DNA of 64,000 bases from Psychrosphaera haliotis (GCF_009728465.1 NZ_WOCD01000001.1:620001-684000); one strand, 5' to 3'; positions 11,377 through 19,073 are shown, numbered from the stretch's first letter. Program-made: numbers and translations. Notes: a model not told the origin generated them from the letters alone.

Positions 11377-12585
11377 TTATTCCTTCCCTGATTGGCTTTT
11401 AGCTGTTGGCTGCTGCGCTGTTCCTGAAACTAAACCGGGCTCTGCCCCTGAAACCAAACCTGACACCAAGTCTGCAACAAGTTCATGTTGCTCGTCAGAC
11501 ATAGGCTCGCCGGCCACTTGGGAATAAAAGTCTTTAAACATTTCAAGCTCGCCTCGTTTAAGTGACTCTTTTTTTAGTTTTGTATTACTTGACTCTTGAA
11601 TGCCTATTTTTTCAAGATGAAGGACATTGGGATACACACTTCGCAGCTTGCCCATTGGATCTAAAATGGCGTGTTTGTCCGTTAAGCGCACAAGTAAATA
11701 GTCATCGCTGTTTGGGTCAACTTTGCCGTTTTCTAAAATGGTCGCTAACTCACCCTCAAGAATACGCATGTCTCTTAATGGGATCAGAGGCAAGTGCTTT
11801 TGCGATACAAGTCCGGTTTCATTTACCTCTACTAACGTCACGCCCTTTTTTTGGTTCTGCTCTGAGAAGCTATATTTCATAATCGAACCTGAATAGCGTA
11901 TATGCTGTTCGCCTTTATATTGTGGGCTATGCAAATGTCCTAATGCAACGTAATCAAAGTCGGCACATGGCTGATAACTTACTCTGTCTGCGCCGCCTAT
12001 TTGCAATGGTCTTTCCGAGTCAGACTCTTCAGCGCCATCTATAAAACAATGACTTAACAGCACATTCACTTGGTGTTGGCTGTTTGTTTGCTGGGTGACT
12101 TGCTTGATTTCGTTGACTAAAAAAGTGTGGGCCTCGTCATAAGTTTTTACGTCTGACTTAAATACATCTCTTACCATAAGAGGTTCGCAATAGGGAATAC
12201 CGTAAAAAGCCACTTCGGCATCACTGGTTTTAATAACAACAGGTTCAGCCACATCCTTTAAGCTGCCTAAAATGTGCAATCCCGACGACTTCATTTGTTT
12301 TGCACCAAAACGAACTCGTTCTGCACTGTCATGATTCCCAGGGATCATAATCACCGGCACATTTAGCTCGCTACAAATCAAAGACAATACGTTGTCTAAT
12401 ACTTCAACTGCATAGGCTGGCGGCAATGAGCGATCATAAATATCACCGGCAATAACAACGGCATCAACCGCTTCATCTTTTATGTAATCAATAATCTGAT
12501 TAAGCACATGTTGCTGATCTTCGAGCAAAGATACATTGTGAAATTGACGACCAATGTGCCAGTCAGATGTATGTAGAAATTTCAT
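11377..12585 (-). CDS. sbcD: Exonuclease subunit SbcD (Mre11-like nuclease)
   Basis: Metal-dependent nuclease subunit of SbcCD. The calcineurin-like phosphoesterase motifs are in order: SDWHIG (residues 7-12), GDIYDR, GNHD, and GHLH near residue 216. The C-terminal tail contains an imperfect LVSG repeat (LVSGLVSG ... GLVSG) that looks like a disordered, lineage-specific extension. It is the first gene of the sbcDC operon and lies between ybaB and recR, an unusual location compared with E. coli. Confidence 0.96.
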   Translation of the reverse strand: MKFLHTSDWHIGRQFHNVSLLEDQQHVLNQIIDYIKDEAVDAVVIAGDIYDRSLPPAYAVEVLDNVLSLICSELNVPVIMIPGNHDSAERVRFGAKQMKSSGLHILGSLKDVAEPVVIKTSDAEVAFYGIPYCEPLMVRDVFKSDVKTYDEAHTFLVNEIKQVTQQTNSQHQVNVLLSHCFIDGAEESDSERPLQIGGADRVSYQPCADFDYVALGHLHSPQYKGEQHIRYSGSIMKYSFSEQNQKKGVTLVEVNETGLVSQKHLPLIPLRDMRILEGELATILENGKVDPNSDDYLLVRLTDKHAILDPMGKLRSVYPNVLHLEKIGIQESSNTKLKKESLKRGELEMFKDFYSQVAGEPMSDEQHELVADLVSGLVSGAEPGLVSGTAQQPTAKSQSGKE

Positions 12586-12713
12586 AAACGCCTTTTGTGG
12601 GTTCTCAGATGCAGATGCGTAAGCTGTTTAAAACAATAGGATATATAAAGCTTGCCAGCATTCAATGACTGTATAAAAAAACACGTCATTTAAAAATACA
12701 TATTTGGATACAA

Positions 12714-12739
12714 AAAAGCCGATACTAAGATCGGCTTTT
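12714..12739 (-). terminator. Intrinsic terminator downstream of ybaB
   Basis: Perfect stem AAAAGCCGAT / ATCGGCTTTT with loop ACTAAG and a T-rich continuation on the minus strand. It separates dnaX-ybaB from sbcDC. Confidence 0.85.
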
Positions 12740-12803
12740 GATTCTACCCAAGATTTTAAAACACATATTATCTGTATGCTTAACCTTGGAGTAACGCTAA
12801 AAC

Positions 12804-13130
12804 TTAGAACGGCATTTTCATGCCTGGAGGCATTCCCATACCACCAGTTACTTTGCCCATTTGTTCTTTGTTCATTTCTTCAACACGACGAACTGCGTCG
12901 TTAACAGCAGCTGCTAGAAGATCTTCAATCATGTCTTTGTCGTCTTCCATCAAAGACTCGTCAAGCTCAACGCGTTTTACGTTATGACTGCCTAGCATTG
13001 TTACTTTAACAAGGCCTGCGCCTGCTTCACCAACAACTTCCATTTTTGCTAAGTCTTCCTGCATCTTCTGCATTTTTTCTTGCATTTGCTGGGCTTGTTT
13101 CATGATGTTGCCCATTCCGCCTTTAAACAT
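12804..13130 (-). CDS. ybaB: YbaB/EbfC-family nucleoid-associated protein
   Basis: Small DNA-binding nucleoid-associated protein. The 108 residues begin [20 protein letters not shown], with the Met/Gln-rich amphipathic helix and then the core [20 protein letters not shown] typical of the family. It lies directly downstream of dnaX, as in most gammaproteobacteria, and is followed by a terminator rather than by recR. Confidence 0.96.
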   Translation of the reverse strand: MFKGGMGNIMKQAQQMQEKMQKMQEDLAKMEVVGEAGAGLVKVTMLGSHNVKRVELDESLMEDDKDMIEDLLAAAVNDAVRRVEEMNKEQMGKVTGGMGMPPGMKMPF

Positions 13131-13200
13131 AATATTTTCCTCTCAATTCTATCCGCTAATTATGCGGTCTAATTTGGTTAAAACAAGGCTTTCTGTCTTG

Positions 13201-15504
13201 TTATAAAGGTTTAATTGAATTCTCGATTAATTTTGCGCCAAACTCATTCACCAGTGTATTTATAACAGGGTCTTGATGAATGCTATCTTCCGCTCTTTGT
13301 TGTCTATTTAAATTTATATTTTGCTGAATATCCGCAGGTGCTGTTGTGGTAATTGCACTCTTATTAATAATAAACTCTGAAGCCGGTGCCAGTTGTGCAA
13401 CCACGGCCGTTAGTTCTTGCTCTGAATTTTCATTTAAAAGGTGCGCAAACTCTTGTCGAACAATAAGCTCAATACGACTACCGTCAATTTTAACTTCACT
13501 ATTTAACGCTAACTGTCGGCCAAGCCCCATTAAATGAGACTGCTCAATCATGGCAGCCCAGCGGTCAACTTCGTGGGCATAACGGACTTCTTCACTATCC
13601 ACATCTTGCAGTTCAACTTCAACAACATTAGGCGTATCACCGGGTTTTGCATGCCCTCCACCTAAATTTGCTTGTGTTTGAGGTTCTTCTTGAAGGTCAT
13701 CTTGAGATTCAGCTTGAGGTTCATGCTCCGATTCTGCCCCCGACTCCAGCTGCGCTTTAGGCGCTAACTTAATGTCTGGCTTAGGTGCAGGCTTATGAGC
13801 TTGCGCTGAGCTATTTCCTAATTGGCTAGTTTCTAATTGCCCGTTTTTTGATTCAGACTGCGAATTGTTGTTATCCGATGACGCTGAGCCTTTGCTTGAG
13901 TAATTTATTCCACGACTGGCTAGTATCGCCATAACAGGGTTTTGTTCAGCATCATCTGGAAAGTCTATATTTGGCGTAAATGCCGTTGCTGAGTCACTTG
14001 ATGCAGTCTCGCTTGATGTAGTGCCGTTTAATGCAGACTCGCTGGAAGTATATTCAATAGCATCAAACTCACTCGATAACGCTCCATTTGTTGATTGCTG
14101 TTCCGGTGGCTGTGATTCCAGTGAAGAGCCTAAGGCGTTTGCGGTGGATTCAGCGTAATCTTGGTAATGGTCGGAGACGTCACTTTCGTCATAAAGGACA
14201 TTCCCATAATCAGGAAGGGGCTCAACTGCTTCAACTGCTTCAACTGCTTCAACTGCTTCAACTGCTTCAACTGCTTCAACTGCTTCAACTGCTTCAACTG
14301 CTTCAACTGCTTCAACTGCTTCAACTGCTTCAACTGCTTCAACAGTATGAGAAGCAGATTCTACAATTTCAATATCATTTAGTTCGACTTCAGCGTTTTT
14401 TTTTTCGATATTTAGTTCAGTTGTTGGTGTAAAAGCTAATAAGCGTAAACACGCCATTTCAAGAGCGGAGCCTGGGTCTGTGCTATATGGCAGCTCTCTT
14501 TTACTTTGAATTAGAAGCTGATAGTTAACTTGGGTTTGTTCCGCTGATGTAGACGACGCTAATGCTTTAATAAGAGTTTCGTTTGATTCGCTTAATTGTG
14601 CCGCCGCTGGCAATAACTGACACATGGCGATTTGATGAGTTAAGGTAATAAGATCATCAAATATTTTAGAAAAGTCAGGCTGTTGTTGTCTCAACTTCGC
14701 AAAAAGCTCAACTAGTTTAGCTGAATCCTTTTTCGCTATAGACAGAAGTATTTGTTGGCTCCAGGATTGATCAACTGTTCCTAACATGTGTTGAACAATA
14801 TCTAACGTGACGTTTTGTCCTGACTGAGCAATTGCTTGGTCCGTGAGACTCAAACCATCTCGCATGCTGCCTCTGGCAAATTTAGCGAGTAAATCTAACG
14901 CTTCAATTTGATATGGAATGCCTTCAGCATCGAGGATGTGTTTAAGCTGCGCGCTAATTTGAGGAACTGACAAAGCTTGCAGGTTAAACTGTAAACAACG
15001 TGACAAAATAGTAACAGGTAACTTCTGAGGGTCCGTCGTCGCCAACAAAAACTTCACATGCTCTGGTGGCTCTTCTAACGTTTTTAACAACGCATTAAAG
15101 CTGTGACGCGACAGCATGTGAACTTCATCAATTAGGTATATTTTATAACGACCACGAGTTGGTGCATATTGAACGTTATCAAGAATTTCTCGTGTATCAC
15201 CTACTTTTGTTCGAGAGGCAGCATCGATCTCTATTAAGTCGACAAATCGGCCTGCATCAACATCAAGACATACTGGGCAAGTGCCACAAGGCTCTGCGGA
15301 GATCCCTGTTTCACAATTTAGGCTTTTTGCAAATATACGCGCGATAGTGGTTTTTCCCACTCCACGAGTACCGGTAAATAGATAAGCATGATGAGTTCGT
15401 TGCTGAGTAAGGCCGTTAATAATTGCTGACTTAACATGATCTTGACCAACAAGCTCAGAAAACTTAGTAGGACGCCATTTTCGTGCGAGTACCTGATAAC
15501 TCAT
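13201..15504 (-). CDS. dnaX: DNA polymerase III subunits tau/gamma
   Basis: Clamp-loader ATPase and organiser of the replisome. The start MSYQVLARKWRPTKF and Walker A GTRGVGKT (about residues 45-52) are followed by the Cys4 zinc module (CETG ... CGTCPVC), the DEVHMLS box and the SRC sensor. The full-length tau reading is 767 residues. Two features stand out: an A10 run at codons 367-370 that could generate gamma, and a Val-Glu-Ala repeat at residues 388-427 made by 13 copies of a 9-base unit. A long Ser/Gln/Glu-rich linker leads to a conserved C-terminal domain. It sits between apt and ybaB. Confidence 0.97.
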   Translation of the reverse strand: MSYQVLARKWRPTKFSELVGQDHVKSAIINGLTQQRTHHAYLFTGTRGVGKTTIARIFAKSLNCETGISAEPCGTCPVCLDVDAGRFVDLIEIDAASRTKVGDTREILDNVQYAPTRGRYKIYLIDEVHMLSRHSFNALLKTLEEPPEHVKFLLATTDPQKLPVTILSRCLQFNLQALSVPQISAQLKHILDAEGIPYQIEALDLLAKFARGSMRDGLSLTDQAIAQSGQNVTLDIVQHMLGTVDQSWSQQILLSIAKKDSAKLVELFAKLRQQQPDFSKIFDDLITLTHQIAMCQLLPAAAQLSESNETLIKALASSTSAEQTQVNYQLLIQSKRELPYSTDPGSALEMACLRLLAFTPTTELNIEKKNAEVELNDIEIVESASHTVEAVEAVEAVEAVEAVEAVEAVEAVEAVEAVEAVEAVEAVEPLPDYGNVLYDESDVSDHYQDYAESTANALGSSLESQPPEQQSTNGALSSEFDAIEYTSSESALNGTTSSETASSDSATAFTPNIDFPDDAEQNPVMAILASRGINYSSKGSASSDNNNSQSESKNGQLETSQLGNSSAQAHKPAPKPDIKLAPKAQLESGAESEHEPQAESQDDLQEEPQTQANLGGGHAKPGDTPNVVEVELQDVDSEEVRYAHEVDRWAAMIEQSHLMGLGRQLALNSEVKIDGSRIELIVRQEFAHLLNENSEQELTAVVAQLAPASEFIINKSAITTTAPADIQQNINLNRQQRAEDSIHQDPVINTLVNEFGAKLIENSIKPL
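14222..14342. repeat. Tandem 9-bp repeat inside dnaX, about 13 copies
   Basis: The unit TCAACTGCT (plus strand) repeats about 13.4 times with no visible variation, encoding Val-Glu-Ala on the minus strand. Copy changes stay in frame and alter only the tau linker. Confidence 0.97.
14396..14405 (-). promoter_or_regulatory. Candidate -1 slippage site for DnaX gamma (A10)
   Basis: On the coding strand GAA AAA AAA AAC GCT GAA contains ten consecutive A. Repeating one A gives GAA AAA AAA AAA CGC TGA, that is Glu-Lys-Lys-Lys-Arg-stop. The predicted gamma is 371 residues and ends just after the clamp-loader core, before the Val-Glu-Ala tract. E. coli makes gamma by ribosomal frameshifting at A AAA AAG, and Thermus thermophilus by slippage on a longer A run. 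Confidence 0.7.
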
Positions 15505-15529
15505 GCTTACTTACCGTCCTTGTTCAAAA

Positions 15530-16063
15530 TTATTCGCCTTCAAATTCAGTAAGACTGAAACTGTTTATATCTAATGCAGATAAACGTTTTTCACCGCCAA
15601 TATCCGGCAGATTTACCACAAAACAAGCGTCATTTACTGTTGCGCCCAATTTACGAATTAACTTTGTTGTCGCTTCAATTGTACCGCCAGTTGCTAATAA
15701 ATCATCAACCATTAAAACTTTGTCGCTCGCTGACAAGGCATCCGTATGAAGCTCTAAAATATCTTCACCGTATTCTAATTGATAATCCTGCGATATAACT
15801 TCCCTTGGCAACTTACCAGGCTTGCGAACCGGAATGAATGCAACATTCATTTTATAAGCTAAAGGTGCTCCAAAAATGAAACCACGAGCTTCTGTACCAA
15901 CGATGGCTGTGATGCCTGCGTCTTTGTATTGTTCGTAGAATGCATTGATAGTTGCTGAAAAAGCTTCAGGGTTTTGCATTAAAGATGTGACATCTCTAAA
16001 TTGAATTCCAGCTTTAGGATAATCTGGAATAGTTTTGATACTGTTTTTAATCAAATCCGACAT
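15530..16063 (-). CDS. apt: Adenine phosphoribosyltransferase
   Basis: Salvages adenine to AMP using PRPP. The 177-residue protein has the type I PRTase PRPP loop [13 protein letters not shown] (about residues 116-128) and upstream [15 protein letters not shown], both characteristic of Apt. The start [19 protein letters not shown] is conventional. It precedes dnaX with a 25-bp gap, as in E. coli (apt-dnaX), and lies 79 bp downstream of the DUF2063 gene of the RiPP cassette. Confidence 0.96.
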   Translation of the reverse strand: MSDLIKNSIKTIPDYPKAGIQFRDVTSLMQNPEAFSATINAFYEQYKDAGITAIVGTEARGFIFGAPLAYKMNVAFIPVRKPGKLPREVISQDYQLEYGEDILELHTDALSASDKVLMVDDLLATGGTIEATTKLIRKLGATVNDACFVVNLPDIGGEKRLSALDINSFSLTEFEGE

Positions 16064-16142
16064 TTCGGCTCTCTTTGACTTAACTTAAACTAAGTATGCC
16101 AGAACCCATTGATATGAAAAATACCTTTACTGATTTATTTTT

Positions 16143-16997
16143 CTAATCGATTACTAATACGCCTCTTTGAACAAAATCACTGATGGCTTCTGTTAGGAAG
16201 TTCTTAATGACTTTACTGTCGGTGCCGGGTTGAACTTGCTGAAAGTACCTTTCTAACGCACTAAGAGTAGTTAACGACTCAGCGCTGCCCTCTACTCCAT
16301 TATGTTGTGCATAGACTGAACATTCATCGATATAATTCACTAGGTGGGCGGTAATTGCGTTAGTCGTCATAAAAGCCACGTCTCCGTCTGTATCCTGGTA
16401 AACAATCAAAAAGGTATCTAACGGCTCTATTTCTGTCGCTTGTTCAGTGTTGTTTGTATGCCCTGCACTCTGCAACATTTGCTTAGATATTGTATGAACA
16501 GGGTATTGATATCCAAGAGCCCAAGTAGAGTTTGGGACTATTAAGTTAGAGTCGACTTGCCAGTCGTTGTCAGTAATCTCATTTTCTTGTATTGAAACAT
16601 TAAGCTCTACCCACTCATAGTGGGCTAGTTCAAGCAAGTATTGTGGCAACAACGCTAACCGAGTTTGAGTTTGAGTTTGAGTTTGAGTTTGAGTTTGAGT
16701 TTGAGTTTGAGTTTGAGTTTGAGTAATAAAGTCTAAAAACTGTTCAGCGATATCAACAAAATAAGGCGACGACTTTTCACCAGATATTAAAAACTGTCTA
16801 ACGTAACTCTCCCATATTGATTGTTCTAATATACTTTTTAGAACGGGAAATGCGTTGCTACAGAAACCTTCAATGTTGTTAAAGATTAGCTCTTGGTAAA
16901 TATTTAATCTTCGTTGCTCAACGCCAATATCGTTAGTTACTGAAGGGTCAACGATGGCGTTTGTTAGAGCTTGCTGAGTGTCTCTAAAGTCTTCCAT
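16143..16997 (-). CDS. DUF2063 partner of the MNIO enzyme (HvfC/BufC-like)
   Basis: Partner protein expected to recognise the precursor peptide and deliver it to the DUF692 enzyme. The N-terminal half (FRDTQQALTNAIVDP ... QRRLNIYQELIFNNIEGF ... FPVLKSIL ... SSPYFVDIAEQF) matches the DUF2063 pattern. A Thr-Gln dipeptide repeat of about ten units then interrupts the protein, at the boundary with a C-terminal domain starting LALLPQYLLELAHYEW. The start is seven bases from the end of the DUF692 gene, so the two are translationally linked. The name HvfC/BufC is by context; the sequence itself shows only the family. Confidence 0.85.
   Translation of the reverse strand: MEDFRDTQQALTNAIVDPSVTNDIGVEQRRLNIYQELIFNNIEGFCSNAFPVLKSILEQSIWESYVRQFLISGEKSSPYFVDIAEQFLDFITQTQTQTQTQTQTQTQTQTQTRLALLPQYLLELAHYEWVELNVSIQENEITDNDWQVDSNLIVPNSTWALGYQYPVHTISKQMLQSAGHTNNTEQATEIEPLDTFLIVYQDTDGDVAFMTTNAITAHLVNYIDECSVYAQHNGVEGSAESLTTLSALERYFQQVQPGTDSKVIKNFLTEAISDFVQRGVLVID
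16661..16724. repeat. Hexanucleotide microsatellite inside the DUF2063 gene
   Basis: GAGTTT repeats 10.7 times on the plus strand, encoding (Thr-Gln)n on the minus strand. The unit is a multiple of three, so copy changes alter linker length without shifting the frame. Confidence 0.97.
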
Positions 16998-17003
16998 ATC
17001 GAA

Positions 17004-17831
17004 CTACCCTTTTTGCTTCTTTTTAATGTCGCTTTTTTGGAAAGAATGAATTTTGTCAATTTCCACGTTTAGTTCAGACATATCAGGAATGTTAAAATCT
17101 CGTTCCAATAACGTCGGGAAAACCCCATGCTTTTGATAAGCAAAGTCTAACAGTCCCCAAACATCATCGATTACCGGGCTTCCATGTGTATCAACTTTTA
17201 AGTCTTTTGCTTCATCATAATGTCCCGCTATATGACCATAAGCAATACGCTCAGTCGGCATCGCACTGATAAACTCTTTGGCGTTGTAATTGTGATTTAT
17301 GCTATTAACATAAACATTATTTACATCAAGCAACAGGTCACATTGAGCTTCTTCCAAAACCGCTTTTGTGAATTCAACTTCGGTTAAATCATTCATGGTT
17401 TGTAAGTAGTAAGATACATTCTCTATAGCGATACGTTGCTCTAGAATATCCTGTACCTTTTTAATACGGTTCGCGACATGAAACACAGCTTCTTCTGTAA
17501 AAGGGATCGGCATTAAATCGTAGACATGGCCTCCTGACGAACAATAACTTAAGTGTTCTGAATAACAACTTACATTAAAGTCTGTTAGAAACCGTTTGAC
17601 CTGTTTAACAAACTCAACGTCGAGCTTATCTGGACTACCCAAAGATAGCGATAAACCATGAGTTGAAAGTGGGATGTGTTGAACCAGCTCTTTTAATGGT
17701 GCTTGATAACGCTCATTCATGCGCATCCAGTTCTCGGGCGCGACTTCAATATAATCAACGTTTGATGCTAATATCTCATCTTTCAAGTCTACCATCTCGC
17801 GACGATAACCAAGCCCTACTCCACTTATCAT
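17004..17831 (-). CDS. MNIO-family (DUF692) peptide-modifying oxidase, HvfB/BufB-like
   Basis: Multinuclear non-heme iron oxidative enzyme expected to modify Cys residues of the adjacent precursor. It is a TIM barrel of 275 residues from the ATG at 17831 (AGAGG five bases upstream). A longer reading to 17867 would start inside a terminator stem and is rejected. Family motifs in order: GLGYRREM, EVAPENWM, YSEHLSYC, IAIENVSYYL, LLLDVNNVYVNS, YGHIAGH, DTHGSPV and LLERDFNIP, which supply the expected His, Glu, Asp and Asn iron ligands. In HvfB and bufferin systems the products are thiooxazole- or oxazolone/thioamide-type groups that bind copper. The product here is inferred. Confidence 0.92.
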   Translation of the reverse strand: MISGVGLGYRREMVDLKDEILASNVDYIEVAPENWMRMNERYQAPLKELVQHIPLSTHGLSLSLGSPDKLDVEFVKQVKRFLTDFNVSCYSEHLSYCSSGGHVYDLMPIPFTEEAVFHVANRIKKVQDILEQRIAIENVSYYLQTMNDLTEVEFTKAVLEEAQCDLLLDVNNVYVNSINHNYNAKEFISAMPTERIAYGHIAGHYDEAKDLKVDTHGSPVIDDVWGLLDFAYQKHGVFPTLLERDFNIPDMSELNVEIDKIHSFQKSDIKKKQKG

Positions 17832-17850
17832 TAATACCTCTAATCTTAAA

Positions 17851-17875
17851 TAAAAACAGCCAGACACGCTGGCTG
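17851..17875 (-). terminator. Intercistronic terminator between precursor and modifying enzymes
   Basis: On the minus strand CAGCCAG / CTGGCTG with a CGTGT loop, then TTTTTA. It lies 54 bases after the precursor stop and 20 bases before the DUF692 ATG. It probably allows partial read-through, so that precursor transcripts exceed enzyme transcripts. Confidence 0.78.
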
Positions 17876-17929
17876 ATTAATATGACAGTAGTTTACTAAG
17901 ACTACTTCAAAAGGGAAGGCTCAAAAGAC

Positions 17930-18415
17930 TTACTTAGTACCACCGCACTTGCCTTCGCCACATTTGCCTTCTTTAGCTTTATTTGCCTTGTCTTTCATTT
18001 TATTTTTCATTTTGTCGGCGCCGCACTTACCTTCACCACATTTGCCTTCTTTGGCTTTGTTGGCTTTGTCTTTCATCTTGTTCTTCATCTTATCTGCGCC
18101 GCATTTACCCTCACCACATTTGCCCTCTTTGGCTTTGTTGGCCTTGTCTTTCATCTTGTTCTTCATTTTGTCGGCGCCGCATTTACCTTCACCACATTTG
18201 CCTTCTTTAGCTTTTTTGGCTTTATCCTTCATATCGTTTTTTAATTTATCTGCACCGCACTTACCTTCACCACACTTGCCTTCCATGCTAGCTACTTGAT
18301 AACCAGCTTCCAATGTATTTGCCTCAAAGCTCATTGTTTGAGCGCTTGCCATAGCAGAAGTTGTTAATGCAGCTAAACCTAAAGCCGTTAGAGTTGATTT
18401 TTTATTCAGTTTCAT
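17930..18415 (-). CDS. Secreted Cys-rich RiPP precursor with ten EGKCG motifs (HvfA/bufferin-like)
   Basis: Likely precursor of a copper-binding modified peptide. Residues 1-25 form a signal peptide (MKLNKKSTLTALGLAALTTS, then AMASA). After a short spacer the mature part consists of EGKCGEGKCG at 45-54, 71-80, 97-106, 123-132 and 149-158, a strict 26-residue period. The doublets are separated by Lys-rich, probably helical linkers such as ADKMKNKMKDKANKAK. All ten Cys lie in EGKCG motifs. EGKCG motifs are the modified sites in HvfA and related bufferin precursors next to DUF692/DUF2063 genes, exactly the context here. No DoxX-type fourth gene is present. AGGTG precedes the ATG. The protein is 161 residues; copper binding is inferred. 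Confidence 0.88.
   Translation of the reverse strand: MKLNKKSTLTALGLAALTTSAMASAQTMSFEANTLEAGYQVASMEGKCGEGKCGADKLKNDMKDKAKKAKEGKCGEGKCGADKMKNKMKDKANKAKEGKCGEGKCGADKMKNKMKDKANKAKEGKCGEGKCGADKMKNKMKDKANKAKEGKCGEGKCGGTK
17942..18283. repeat. Tandem 78-bp repeat in the RiPP precursor gene
   Basis: About 4.4 copies of a 78-bp unit, each encoding one EGKCG doublet plus a 16-residue linker. Three linkers are identical in protein (ADKMKNKMKDKANKAK); the N-terminal one differs at three residues. Synonymous changes between copies show that the array is not freshly expanded. Confidence 0.93.
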
Positions 18416-18566
18416 AATTCACCTATTGTTATTTTAATATTAATCTAATGTATCAGACCTTGAGATAGAGTAAAAAATTTCGTTGATTTAATTCAAACCT
18501 ATTAATTAAATAGCAAGTTCCTAATAACGACTATAATTATAGTAGTTAAGTTATTGGAGTTTAAGA

Positions 18567-19073
18567 ATGATATTTAACCACCTAGATACTTCTTTTAGAG
18601 ATCGACTGTCTGGCCTTTATAGTGAAGAATATTTTGTACAAGTTTTTTATCGAGAATGGCACCGAATGTTGAGGGAGAGAGATGCCTTGTCTGTTGTAAT
18701 AATCCACCCTCATTTAAATACAAATAGAGAAGATGACAAGCTAGCTTTTAAGCTTGTTTCAGAATCTGTAAAAAGAAGCACTAAGCGCTCCACTGATCTT
18801 GTTTGCCGATTCCACACTAATGAAATAGCAATTGGGCTTTTTAACTTAGATGAGGGCGGCACTGAAAAAGTTCTGAGCAGAATATTTGAAGACATTGAAG
18901 AAAGCCTAGAAAATTTTACATACCCTATTGACCTCTCAATTGGTGCACTTAACGTTTTGCCTTCGAATGGAGCAGATTTAGAAGATGTATTTGAGCGTAC
19001 AGAAAAACTAGCAGATGCTGCTGAATTAGAAGGTAAGAACGCATACAAACTTGAATATTTGAAGTTGCATTAA
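18567..19073 (+). CDS. Degenerate GGDEF-like domain protein
   Basis: 168-residue cytoplasmic protein with the outline of a diguanylate cyclase domain. The entry motif is DRLSGLYSEEYF (like D-x-LTGLYN), then a strand VVIIHP, a helix and RSTDLVCRFHTNEIAIGLF. The catalytic GGDEF is replaced by HTNEI and the NDxxGHxxGD loop is missing, so it cannot be an active cyclase. C-terminal IDLSIGALNV and KLADAAELEGKNAYK match the end of a GGDEF domain. It may bind c-di-GMP or act by protein contact. It diverges from the RiPP precursor, sharing a 151-bp intergenic region, but a functional link is unproven. Confidence 0.75.
   Translation: MIFNHLDTSFRDRLSGLYSEEYFVQVFYREWHRMLRERDALSVVIIHPHLNTNREDDKLAFKLVSESVKRSTKRSTDLVCRFHTNEIAIGLFNLDEGGTEKVLSRIFEDIEESLENFTYPIDLSIGALNVLPSNGADLEDVFERTEKLADAAELEGKNAYKLEYLKLH

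Noticed and set aside
14088-14432. Plus-strand reading frames rich in Leu-Gln or Asn-Cys-Phe over the dnaX repeat
   Set aside because: These are antisense shadows of the 9-bp repeat; there is no ribosome site or family resemblance, and dnaX is certain on the other strand.
17831-17867. Longer N-terminus for the DUF692 gene
   Set aside because: It would begin within the terminator stem, while a good ribosome site precedes the ATG at 17831.
14222-18283. Tandem repeats considered as CRISPR arrays
   Set aside because: Units are directly adjacent with no unique spacers, lie inside genes and have no cas genes nearby.
17949-18299. Plus-strand frame of Pro/His/Leu repeats over the RiPP precursor
   Set aside because: Shadow of the 78-bp repeat; the minus-strand gene has a signal peptide, a ribosome site and cassette context.
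18416-18566. ECF-sigma promoter for the RiPP cassette
   Set aside because: No recognisable -35/-10 pair was found and no ECF sigma or anti-sigma gene lies nearby.
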